NCBI GenBank assembly: GCA_016220045.1
Contig: JACRIP010000176.1
Location: forward strand, 1 to 5,728
Direction of reading: 5' to 3'
Source: Planctomycetota bacterium
Lineage (GTDB): Bacteria > Planctomycetota > MHYJ01 > WSZJ01 > JACPWG01
Length of the DNA stretch: 5,728 bases
Each line of letters starts with the position of its first letter. Within the stretch, counting starts at the first letter, position 1. The position numbers and the translations under genes are program-made. Shown here in pieces: positions 1-4,827 of this stretch. Under the pieces are notes generated by a model. It worked only from the letters and a program-made list of their open reading frames with translations, was not told the origin of the DNA and searched no databases.

Positions 1-28
1 CGCCGGGCGCAAGGGTCCGGGGACCGGC

Positions 29-493
29 ATGACGCCGACGACGCCGGTGTCGCCCCTCTCGCCCTCCACCCCCATGCAGCCGACCAACGCGGCCGCGGCG
101 GAAGCGCTCGCGCCCGCGACGCCGGCGCCGCCCCCGCCCGCCCCCGTGGCCCCGCCCGCCCCGGTCGAAACGGCCGTGCCCATCGCCGAGGTCGATGCGT
201 TGGCGGGCGGCTTCGAGGAAGTGCCGGTCGTCGTTCCGGTCGTCGAGGCCACGCCCGGCCTCCCCGAGGACCTGATGAGCGCGCCCTGCATGCACCCGTA
301 CTTCGACTGGCCGGCGATTCCGGCGCCGCCGCCGACCCCGCGGCCGGGCGAACGCCTGCGCGCGATCCCGATCTCCTGGACGCGCGACGATACGCTGGTG
401 GCGCAGCGGGCGATGAAGGAAGAGATCCAGCGCGAATGGGAGCGCCTGTACCAGAGCGGCGCGACCCTGTCCGCGATTCGCATCGGGAAGTAA
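29..493 (+). CDS. Pro/Ala-rich protein of unknown function, possibly 5'-truncated by the window edge
   Basis: I do not recognise this 154-residue protein. Residues 1-50 are low-complexity Pro/Thr/Ala (a PAPPPPAPVAPPAP stretch near 32-45), residues 51-75 are Val/Glu-rich, and residues 85-154 look ordered: a Cys/His/aromatic patch (APCMHPYFDWP, 85-95), a second proline linker, then a charged probable helix at 122-142 and the end LSAIRIGK. There is no signal peptide or membrane segment. The frame stays open to base 2 upstream of the ATG, and the best purine run (AAGGG at 11-15) is too far from ATG 29 for a clean RBS, so the visible part may be the C-terminus of a longer protein. A second ATG lies at 74. 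The layout of a disordered linker followed by a short conserved-looking tail suggests a scaffold or tethered binding element, but this is inference. It ends 39 bases before the CobS-like gene on the same strand. Confidence 0.55.
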   Translation: MTPTTPVSPLSPSTPMQPTNAAAAEALAPATPAPPPPAPVAPPAPVETAVPIAEVDALAGGFEEVPVVVPVVEATPGLPEDLMSAPCMHPYFDWPAIPAPPPTPRPGERLRAIPISWTRDDTLVAQRAMKEEIQREWERLYQSGATLSAIRIGK

Positions 494-532
494 GGGGACT
501 CCAGCGGGCCGCGGGCGGGGACGGACACGCCG

Positions 533-1468
533 GTGTGGGGGATGAAGCGCACGCGCATGGGCGAACCAGCCGCGGCGGCAGCCTCCGGTATTCTCCTGGG
601 CGCGCGCCGACTTCGCGGGCGCTTGCGCAGCGCCGCCCGCTACCTCACGATCTTCGGCCGCGGCGCCGTCCCGCTCGGAGCTGCCGGCAACCGCGCGGAC
701 GCGGCCGGGGGCGGCGGGGGCGGCGGGGGCGGCGCGCCGGGGAGCGTGGACGCGGACCTCGCGGCGAGCCTGCCGCTTTTCCCCCTGGTCGGACTGGCGC
801 TCGGCGCGGCGCAGGCGCTCGTGCTCTTTCCCTGGAGCTGGTGGTCGGACGCCGCGCTGGTCGGGCCGCTGGCGTTCGGGGTGCTGCTCGTCGGTACGGT
901 GATTACCGGAGCAAGGCCGCTGGGCGAAGTGGCGCGCGCGTGCGACGCGTGGGCGGGCGGGCGGCGGGGCGGGGAGAGCGCGTCCGGGGCGGCGGTGGCG
1001 CCGGCGGGGGCGGGCGGGCGGGCGGGACTGGGCGTGGCGGGAACGGCGGCGGCGGCGCTGGTGCTCCTGGGGAAGTACGCCGGGCTGACCGCGCTCCTGG
1101 CGCTGCATTCGGAAGCGCGCGGGGCGGCGATGCTGGTGCTCGTGCCCTCCCTGGCGCGCTGGTCGCTGGTCTCGTACGCCGGGCTCGGCCCCGCGGACGC
1201 GCGGTCGCCGCTCGCCGGGCGGATCGCGCCGGCGGGCGCGCTGGCGGCGCTCGCCCTCCCGCTCGCGCTCGGCCTCGGGCTGATCGGGTGGGGCATCCTG
1301 CCGGTCCTGCTGGTCGCTTCCGCGCTGCCGGTCGCCGTCGCCCGGGCCGCGGCGCGGCGCGCGGCCGGACCCGTATCCGGCGGGGAGGAGCGCGGCCCGG
1401 ACCTCGGCGCGGCGGTCGGCGAGCTGGTCGAGGTCCTGGGTTACCTGCTTCTCGGGTTTGTCCGGTAG
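533..1468 (+). CDS. cobS: CobS-family membrane protein (adenosylcobinamide-GDP ribazoletransferase-like) with degenerate catalytic motifs
   Basis: CobS joins the lower-ligand nucleoside to adenosylcobinamide-GDP at the inner membrane, the last stage of cobalamin assembly. Family landmarks appear in order: RYLTIF near 36-41 (family FLTRLPVP region), PLFPLVGLALG at 81-91 (family FPLIGLLLG), TG....CDA at 125-139, a G..G....LVLLGK segment to 181, LARW at 207-210, GLG at 217-219, and LGAAVGELVEVL at 291-302 (family LGAAIELGELVFLL). Hydrophobic segments fall near 80-99, 107-125, 171-193, 198-216 and 235-265. The length of 311 exceeds the usual ~250 because of a 30-residue N-terminal extension and a Gly9 run at 59-67. 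The odd point is that the metal-binding HLDG, first D of DTCD, DSR and TGD acidic residues are replaced, so activity is doubtful. Start choice is uncertain: GTG 533 gives the longest form, and ATG 542 and 557 are alternatives. No frame shift explains the loss. Confidence 0.62.
   Translation: MWGMKRTRMGEPAAAAASGILLGARRLRGRLRSAARYLTIFGRGAVPLGAAGNRADAAGGGGGGGGGAPGSVDADLAASLPLFPLVGLALGAAQALVLFPWSWWSDAALVGPLAFGVLLVGTVITGARPLGEVARACDAWAGGRRGGESASGAAVAPAGAGGRAGLGVAGTAAAALVLLGKYAGLTALLALHSEARGAAMLVLVPSLARWSLVSYAGLGPADARSPLAGRIAPAGALAALALPLALGLGLIGWGILPVLLVASALPVAVARAAARRAAGPVSGGEERGPDLGAAVGELVEVLGYLLLGFVR
707..733 (+). repeat. In-frame 9-bp tandem repeat GGGGGCGGC x3 inside the CobS-like gene
   Basis: Three perfect copies of GGGGGCGGC (707-715, 716-724, 725-733) encode nine consecutive glycines, residues 59-67 of the CobS-like protein. 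The unit is exactly three codons, so gain or loss of a unit would keep the frame. It lies in a poorly conserved linker between the N-terminal TIF motif and the first membrane segment. Confidence 0.85.
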
Positions 1469-1475
1469 GGGGAGG
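1468..1475 (+). promoter_or_regulatory. RBS of the methyltransferase, touching the CobS-like stop codon
   Basis: GGGGGAGG begins with the last base of the TAG stop of the CobS-like gene and sits four bases before ATG 1480. This fixes the start and suggests translational coupling of the two genes. Confidence 0.75.
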
Positions 1476-1479
1476 CGCG

Positions 1480-2037
1480 ATGTCGTCCGCGGCGGATCAG
1501 GCGCGCTGGAACCGCAAGTACGGCGACCCGGCGTTTCGCTCCGGGCACGCGCCCAACCCGCGACTGGCCGCGGCGGCGCGGGCGCTCCCGCCCGGGCGCG
1601 CGCTGGAGCTCGCCTGCGGGCTCGGCGACAACGCCGCCCTGGTCGCGGCCGCCGGGCACCGGGTCGTCGGCGTCGACGTGAGCGAGGTCGGGCTCGCCCG
1701 CGCGCGCGCCGCGCATCCCGAGCTCCTGCTGATCCAGGCCGATGCGCTCCGCCTGCCCCTCGCGCCGGGCGGGTGGGACTTCGTCATCTGCACCTACTAC
1801 CTGGAACGGGCGCTCTTCCCCTGGCTGCGCGCCGCCGTCCGTCCCGGGGGCGCTCTTTTTTTCGAGACCTTCACGGAAGCGGAGCACCGGCGGCGTCCCG
1901 ACTTTCCCGTGGGCTTCTGTCTGGGGACCGGCGAGCTGCGCGCGGCCTTCGCGGACTGGGAGCTGCTGGCCTGGGCGGAGGAGGCCGACCCGGCGCTCGC
2001 CTACGCCAGCCTGTTCGCGCGCCGGCCCCGGAAATGA
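1480..2037 (+). CDS. Class I SAM-dependent methyltransferase, small single-domain
   Basis: The gene encodes a 185-residue protein with a complete Rossmann-type SAM-binding core. Motif I is ALELACGLGDN (41-51), which binds the SAM methionine moiety. The post-I acidic residue is in VVGVDVS (62-68; Asp66 would contact the ribose hydroxyls). Motif II is IQADALRLPL (85-94), where Asp88 would sit beside the adenine. The strand-4 segment is WDFVICTYYLER (99-110), and the motif III region is VRPGGALFFETF (120-131). The N-terminal DQARWNRKYGDPAF.SG..PN pattern resembles TehB/UbiE-like methyltransferases that act on small molecules. The short C-terminal cap gives little substrate information, so I name no substrate. 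The start is set by a strong GGGGGAGG RBS four bases upstream of ATG. It begins 11 bases after the CobS-like stop, so the two are probably co-transcribed; a link to corrinoid metabolism is possible but not shown by the sequence. Confidence 0.88.
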   Translation: MSSAADQARWNRKYGDPAFRSGHAPNPRLAAAARALPPGRALELACGLGDNAALVAAAGHRVVGVDVSEVGLARARAAHPELLLIQADALRLPLAPGGWDFVICTYYLERALFPWLRAAVRPGGALFFETFTEAEHRRRPDFPVGFCLGTGELRAAFADWELLAWAEEADPALAYASLFARRPRK

Positions 2038-2038
2038 C

Positions 2039-2067
2039 TTTACCGACCATCGGCCGGGTGCTAGGAT
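2039..2067 (+). promoter_or_regulatory. Probable sigma70-type promoter for tatA
   Basis: TTTACC (2039-2044) and TAGGAT (2062-2067) each match the TTGACA/TATAAT consensus at four of six positions and are separated by exactly 17 bases. The element starts immediately after the methyltransferase stop and would give a transcript start near 2074, about 33 bases before tatA. It would let tatA be expressed independently of the genes upstream. This is from the sequence pattern only. Confidence 0.5.
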
Positions 2068-2106
2068 CCCCGTGGAGTCGAGCCACCAGACGCGAAGGAG
2101 ACGCCC

Positions 2107-2313
2107 ATGGGCAGCTTCGGGATGCCTGAACTCCTGGTCATCCTGTTCATCGTGCTCCTGCTGTTCGGCGCGAAGAAGATCCCGGGCCTGATGCGCAGCC
2201 TGGGGATGGGGATCGGCGAGTTCAAGAAGGGGATGTCGGACGACAAGCCCGAGGGGGAGGGGACGCCGACGGAGCAGGAGTCGGGCAAGCCGGGCGGGTC
2301 GAAGCCCGCCTGA
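2107..2313 (+). CDS. tatA: Sec-independent protein translocase subunit TatA
   Basis: TatA oligomerises in the inner membrane to open the path for folded twin-arginine substrates bound by TatBC. The 68-residue protein has the standard family plan. A short N-terminus MGSFGMPE is followed by a single membrane helix (ELLVILFIVLLLFG, 8-21), the FGAKKIPGL hinge (20-28), an amphipathic helix (28-43, RSLGMGIGEFKKGM), and a polar, disordered acidic/Pro tail (44-68). The polar residue before the membrane helix (Glu8) is where TatA/TatE proteins often carry one, and TatB proteins are usually longer, so TatA is preferred. The start is fixed by GAAGGAG six bases upstream. No other tat gene is in the window, so tatC must lie elsewhere. 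I see no T-tract terminator after the stop. Confidence 0.95.
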   Translation: MGSFGMPELLVILFIVLLLFGAKKIPGLMRSLGMGIGEFKKGMSDDKPEGEGTPTEQESGKPGGSKPA

Positions 2314-2360
2314 GCGCGGCGCGGGGAAAGGGAGGGGCTGATCCTTGCCCACAACTGGGG

Positions 2361-2393
2361 TTGCTGGACACCGTCGGGGGCGACCTATATTCT
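2361..2393 (+). promoter_or_regulatory. Promoter-like element upstream of the hexamer hairpin
   Basis: TGGACA (2365-2370, five of six to TTGACA) precedes an AT-rich CTATATTCT. Read as TATATT (2386-2391) the -10 matches five of six but the spacer is only 15; read as TATTCT (2388-2393) it matches four of six with a 17-base spacer. TTGCTG (2361-2366) is an alternative -35 with spacer 19. The AT-rich patch is unusual for this region. No coding gene follows on this strand, so any transcript would begin around the hexamer repeat. Chance is a fair alternative. Confidence 0.3.
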
Positions 2394-2397
2394 CGAT

Positions 2398-2473
2398 CGT
2401 ACTCGTATCTCCTACTCGTACTCGTACTCGAACGCACAGGGAATCCGAGTACGAGTACGAGTACGAGTACGAG
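2398..2473. repeat. Inverted pair of CGAGTA hexamer tracts forming an 18-bp stem
   Basis: The right tract (2446-2473) has four perfect CGAGTA units and a partial fifth. The left tract (2398-2430) has the reverse-complement units (TACTCG x3 at 2413-2430, preceded by an interrupted CGTACT/CGTATC pair). Bases 2413-2430 are the exact reverse complement of 2446-2463, giving an 18-bp stem around a 15-base loop (2431-2445). Beyond the core, the left arm is interrupted by a TCTCC stretch while the right stays regular. Confidence 0.92.
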
Positions 2474-2619
2474 GACGACGGTGGCCGTAGCCGGGAAGTG
2501 CTGAAATACCCGCATCGTTGCTAGAGTCAGGGCTTCTGGGTGCCGGTGTTCGGCGGCGAGATGTGGGCAAGGTACAGAGGAGGGGAGGCAGGTCGGATTC
2601 TGCGGGACCTGAACGAAAC

Positions 2620-2662
2620 CACAGAGACACAGGTCGGGCATCGCCCGACCTGTGTCTCTGTG
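2620..2662. repeat. Perfect 20-bp palindrome with a 3-base loop
   Basis: The arms 2620-2639 (beginning CACAGAGACACAGG, ending TCGGGC) and 2643-2662 are exact reverse complements and surround ATC. As RNA from either strand this would be a very stable hairpin, so it could act as a transcription barrier or an RNA-stabilising 3' structure for the converging genes. It is not a classic intrinsic terminator: no T-run follows on the plus strand, and on the minus strand the stem is followed only by GGTTTCGTT. A degenerate partner lies at 2801-2838. Confidence 0.93.
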
Positions 2663-2671
2663 CTACTAATC

Positions 2672-2692
2672 CCTGAAATCGTGTTTTTCAGG
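2672..2692. repeat. Small hairpin CCTGAAA / TTTCAGG
   Basis: CCTGAAA (2672-2678) and TTTCAGG (2686-2692) are exact reverse complements around a 7-base T-rich loop. The hairpin starts ten bases after the large palindrome and is followed by CAAGCTTTTC. The nearby T's make a weak terminator role possible, but the stem is short and A/T at its inner end, so this is low confidence as a functional site. Confidence 0.45.
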
Positions 2693-2741
2693 CAAGCTTT
2701 TCGGCGGTCGCCTTGGCGGGATAACGCTACCGCGACGTTTC

Positions 2742-2773
2742 CGTAATCGCCCAATCACCCAATCGCCCAATCG
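2742..2773. repeat. Octamer tandem array, consensus CCCAATCG
   Basis: Consecutive 8-base units are CGTAATCG (2742-2749, diverged), CCCAATCA (2750-2757), CCCAATCG (2758-2765) and CCCAATCG (2766-2773). On the minus strand this reads CGATTGGG repeated. The array lies between the perfect palindrome and its degenerate partner. The short unit with few copies suggests a slippage-prone array, with no direct evidence of function. Confidence 0.85.
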
Positions 2774-2800
2774 AAGCACCTCCAGACTTGCGCTTGGGTT

Positions 2801-2838
2801 TCGGGCAACGTCCGACCCACGTCTCTGTGCCTCTGTGG
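2801..2838. repeat. Degenerate partner of the 20-bp palindrome
   Basis: TCGGGCAACGTCCGA (2801-2815) matches the palindrome centre TCGGGCATCGCCCGA except at two positions, and again folds into a 6-bp stem with a 3-base loop (one G-U pair in the plus-strand RNA). It is followed by ACGTCTCTGTG and CCTCTGTGG, which match the outer GTGTCTCTGTG arm of the palindrome and add an extra CTCTGTG unit. The opposite arm is absent, so this is a half-element facing the same way as arm 2643-2662. Confidence 0.7.
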
Positions 2839-2840
2839 TT

Positions 2841-2856
2841 CCGTCGTCCCGTCGTT
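2841..2856. repeat. CCGTCGT-type short tandem tract at the 3' end of the coiled-coil gene
   Basis: CCGTCGTC-CCGTCGTT gives two imperfect 8-base units, followed by TGCGGTTCCGG to the stop codon of the coiled-coil gene. On the minus strand it reads AACGACGGGACGACGG. A similar GGACGACGG sits at the far side of the gap just after the hexamer tract (2473-2481), so this motif flanks the repeat cluster on both sides in the opposite sense. Confidence 0.55.
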
Positions 2857-2869
2857 CTGCGGTTCCGGA

Positions 2870-4048
2870 TCAGGCCGCCGGCGCGCCGCCTCCGCCGCCC
2901 GCGCCCGCACCCCCCGCGGGCGCCGCCTCGACCCCCGCCACCTTGCGCAGCCCCTCGTGCTTCTGCGCCAGCGTCGCCAGCTCCTTGTCGACCTCCGCAA
3001 TCTCGCCCGTCAGCGCGCGGATGCGCTCCTCGCGCTCGGCGCGCTTCGCCTTCAGCCCGTCCATCTCCGTCGCCACCCGCTCCATCTCGATCTGCGCCTT
3101 CCACCGCTCGATCTGCGCCTTCTTGTCGCCCACCTGGCGCTTCAGGTCGCTGACGCCTTTGCATAGGGCTGTCACCTGATCGCTGCCGAGCGTGGCGTCG
3201 AGCTTCTGTTCGTGCACCACGCTGCCGACCGCCGCGGCGAGCGCCGCCAGCTCGGCCTGCGCCTGCTGCGCGTCGGCCTCCAGTTCGCGCACCCGCTTCT
3301 CGTAGCCTTCCGCCGCCCCGAGCCCGCGCAGGTCCTCCTCCAGCTTCGTCTGCTCGGCCCGCAGCGCCGTCGACTCCTCGCCCAGCGTCCCCGCCAGCTT
3401 GCGGTTGTTCACCACCACCGCGAGCATGCGCGTGAGCGCTTCGTCGCCGACCTGCTTGTCGAAGTCCGAGTCGCAGACCTTGCGGCCGGCCGCGACCGCC
3501 GCCGTCTTGCGCCCCATCTCCTTCATCGAGAGCGCGGTCTTCTTCGCCAGGCTCTTCGCCTTGTCGGAAATGCCCGCGAAGAACCCCCGGTTGGCGGCGG
3601 CGCTGTCGAGCTCCTTGATCTCCGCCTCGATCTTCTGCTTCTCCTCGTCGATCGCGAGCAGCTCGGCGAAGACGTCGCGGTAGGCGTCCTTCTTGGCGCA
3701 CTTGGTGCGGTAGACCTCGTAGGCGACCGCGCCGATGTCGCCGTGCCGCGACTCGACATCGCGCTGGGCGTCGGCGATCTTGCGCTCATTCTCGCGCAGC
3801 GAGTTTTGGATCTGGGCGACGCGGTCCACCCGGTTCTTGATGCGGTCGACGTCCTCCCGGTCCTTCGTGGCCCGCGTGTCCACGGCGCGGACCTTCTCCA
3901 GGTTGCGCGCGAGGTCGTCGTGCGTCGCGCCGGTGGGCGCGAGCCCGACCACGGCGCGGCCGATCTCCGCCATGCCGCTCGCACACTTTTTTTCGCAGTC
4001 CAGAATCTCGGCTTCGAGGAAGGCGATCTCTTTTTCACGGGCGTCCAT
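2870..4048 (-). CDS. Cytoplasmic coiled-coil protein of unknown function
   Basis: I do not recognise the family of this 392-residue protein. It is dominated by charged heptad-like helices at about 2-24, 64-150, 225-275 and 300-370. The centre has a non-coiled, basic, glycine-containing segment (RGFFAGISDKAKSLAKK, 154-170, through GRKVCDSDFDKQVGDEAL, 188-205). The protein ends in a flexible Ala/Gly tail (371-392, including a Gly5 run). The segment HGDIGAVAYEVYR (102-114) interrupts the second coil and looks like a conserved non-coil element. There is no signal peptide or membrane segment, so it should be cytoplasmic. Cysteines are at 18, 22, 117, 192 and 296. The start is fixed by AAAGGAG six bases before ATG and the drop in sense at that point; the frame runs open further upstream but is then antisense-phase to the beta-barrel-like gene. 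It begins 11 bases after that gene's stop, so the two are co-translated. A structural, scaffolding or envelope-organising role is inference only. Confidence 0.85.
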   Translation of the reverse strand: MDAREKEIAFLEAEILDCEKKCASGMAEIGRAVVGLAPTGATHDDLARNLEKVRAVDTRATKDREDVDRIKNRVDRVAQIQNSLRENERKIADAQRDVESRHGDIGAVAYEVYRTKCAKKDAYRDVFAELLAIDEEKQKIEAEIKELDSAAANRGFFAGISDKAKSLAKKTALSMKEMGRKTAAVAAGRKVCDSDFDKQVGDEALTRMLAVVVNNRKLAGTLGEESTALRAEQTKLEEDLRGLGAAEGYEKRVRELEADAQQAQAELAALAAAVGSVVHEQKLDATLGSDQVTALCKGVSDLKRQVGDKKAQIERWKAQIEMERVATEMDGLKAKRAEREERIRALTGEIAEVDKELATLAQKHEGLRKVAGVEAAPAGGAGAGGGGGAPAA

Positions 4049-4054
4049 CCCGGT

Positions 4055-4061
4055 CTCCTTT
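4055..4061 (-). promoter_or_regulatory. RBS of the coiled-coil gene, overlapping the upstream stop codon
   Basis: On the minus strand AAAGGAG ends six bases before ATG 4048, and its first two A's are the end of the TAA stop (4062-4060) of the upstream gene. This decides the start inside a much longer open frame and predicts translational coupling. Confidence 0.8.
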
Positions 4062-4746
4062 AAAACTTCAACCCGACGGACGTGGTACCCACGAAGTCGG
4101 TGTTGTCGGTGTCGATTTCGGCGCCCCAGCGGCTTTCGAGCTGGAAGTCCTTGAGAAAGGTCCAGCTCGCGCCGGCCTCGTAGAGGGTGGAGGGGTATTC
4201 GCCCCGGCGCGTCTGCTGTTTGTCCCAGGGCGTGACCTGACGGCGCTCGCCGAGGACGCGGAAGTCGGGGCGGAGGGCGAGGGCGACGCCGTTGGGGCCG
4301 ACCTCCGCGCGCGCGGCGAGATCGGCGAAGAACGGCGAGCGCGGGGATTCGGGGGCGGCGAGGGCGATGGCGGTCCAGCCGCGCAGGGCGAGGTCGAGGT
4401 CGCGGCCGGCCAGGCGCAAGAGGTCCGGATCCGTGCCGGTGAGCGCGGCCAGGGCCGCGATCATTTCGGCGGTGCGGGCCGGGAGCGTGGCCGGCGCGGG
4501 CGCGCGGAGCACGACGTCCTGCGCCGGGCCGAGGAAGGCGAAGGGGAGGAGCGGGTCGAGCTCGAGCGGGGCGCCGATCGCCAGCGCGATCCGGCGCGCG
4601 CCCCGGGGGCGGGCCGGTTCGAGGGAGTCGGCGGGAGGGGCGGCGTCGAGGGGGGTGGGGGGGCAAAGTGCGGCCAGCGCGAGGACCAGGACCCAGGCGC
4701 CGCGGCCGGCGGCGAGCGGGCACCCGGTGCGGCGGGGCCGGAACAT
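4060..4746 (-). CDS. Exported protein with a beta-barrel-like C-terminus, probable outer-membrane protein
   Basis: The protein has 228 residues and no family I can name. The N-terminus has a basic patch (MFRPRRTG), a hydrophobic core (AWVLVLALAALC, 17-28) and a plausible signal peptidase site after LDA (35). Residues 38-130 are Ala/Leu/Pro-rich with a probable helical segment (ARTAEMIAALAAL, 90-102). From about 153 the pattern changes to alternating strands with aromatic girdle residues: VALALRPDFRVLG, TLYEAGASWTFLKDFQLESRWGAEI, then FVGTTSVGLKF. The C-terminal Phe with alternating hydrophobic residues is the classic BAM recognition end of outer-membrane barrels. The visible strand content is too small for a full barrel unless residues 50-150 also contribute or it oligomerises, so a truncated or small barrel is possible. 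The start is fixed by AGGAAGGA five bases upstream. It lies 81 bases after the STAS gene and 11 before the coiled-coil gene. Confidence 0.75.
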   Translation of the reverse strand: MFRPRRTGCPLAAGRGAWVLVLALAALCPPTPLDAAPPADSLEPARPRGARRIALAIGAPLELDPLLPFAFLGPAQDVVLRAPAPATLPARTAEMIAALAALTGTDPDLLRLAGRDLDLALRGWTAIALAAPESPRSPFFADLAARAEVGPNGVALALRPDFRVLGERRQVTPWDKQQTRRGEYPSTLYEAGASWTFLKDFQLESRWGAEIDTDNTDFVGTTSVGLKF

Positions 4747-4781
4747 GAGGGTCCTTCCTAGATGCCCTGAGACCGGACGGA

Positions 4782-4799
4782 ATCGGGCAGGTGCCCGAT
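4782..4799. repeat. Short hairpin between the STAS gene and the exported-protein gene
   Basis: ATCGGGC (4782-4788) and GCCCGAT (4793-4799) are exact reverse complements around a 4-base loop, in the middle of the 81-base spacer. No T-run follows on the minus strand, so it is not an intrinsic terminator; it could be an operator half-site pair or an mRNA processing/stability hairpin that changes the ratio of the two products. In so GC-rich a region a 7-bp stem by chance is quite possible. Confidence 0.4.
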
Positions 4800-4827
4800 A
4801 CCGCCCGCGCCGCGACGTGGCCGGCCC

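Larger units (their letters stand above)
2314..2869. other. Gene-free gap between convergent genes, filled with short repeats
   Basis: These 556 bases lie between the tatA stop and the stop of the coiled-coil gene. Short open frames exist on both strands, but they translate the repeats themselves (alternating dipeptides such as RTRTRT or LVLVLV over the hexamer tract, and the same TETQVG.(R/H)PTCVSV phrase on both strands over the palindrome), lack an RBS and show no family resemblance. The GC content is visibly lower than in the genes around it. The contents, left to right, are: a plain GC-rich spacer, a promoter-like element, the inverted hexamer tracts, about 145 bases with only a weak decayed copy of the palindrome arm (near 2574-2600), the 20-bp palindrome, a small hairpin, the octamer array, a degenerate palindrome copy and a CCGTCGT tract ending at the coiled-coil stop. 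Confidence 0.75.

Noticed and set aside
436..1479. Long plus-strand open frame running into the methyltransferase from upstream (533 codons in total)
   Set aside because: Only the part from ATG 1480 has a family match and an RBS. The upstream part is an Arg/Gly/Ala-rich shadow of the CobS-like gene, typical of GC-rich DNA.
2293..2310. GGCGGG/CCCGCC hairpin across the end of tatA as a terminator
   Set aside because: The 6-bp stem lies inside the coding region and is not followed by a T-run; such stems arise easily at this GC content.
2620..2662. Calling the palindrome an intrinsic terminator
   Set aside because: The stem is strong but no proper T-tract follows on either strand, and it lies over 200 bases past the coiled-coil stop; kept as a repeat instead.
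2222..2754. Several short minus- and plus-strand open frames over the repeat gap
   Set aside because: They encode dipeptide repeats (RTRTRT, LVLVLV, EYEYEY) or the same palindrome-derived phrase on both strands, have no RBS and no family resemblance.
2398..2838. CRISPR array or insertion-sequence ends in the repeat gap
   Set aside because: There are no regularly spaced repeats with unique spacers, no cas genes, no transposase and no target-site duplications around the inverted repeats.
2314..2869. tRNA or other known structured RNA gene in the gap
   Set aside because: I found no cloverleaf, CCA-end pattern, T-loop (GGTTCGAATCC-like) or recognisable riboswitch core; the structure present is explained by the repeats.
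3212..4063. Plus-strand 283-codon frame antisense to the coiled-coil gene
   Set aside because: Leu/Arg/Val-rich mirror of a coiled-coil coding strand; no RBS or motif, and the minus-strand gene explains the codon bias.
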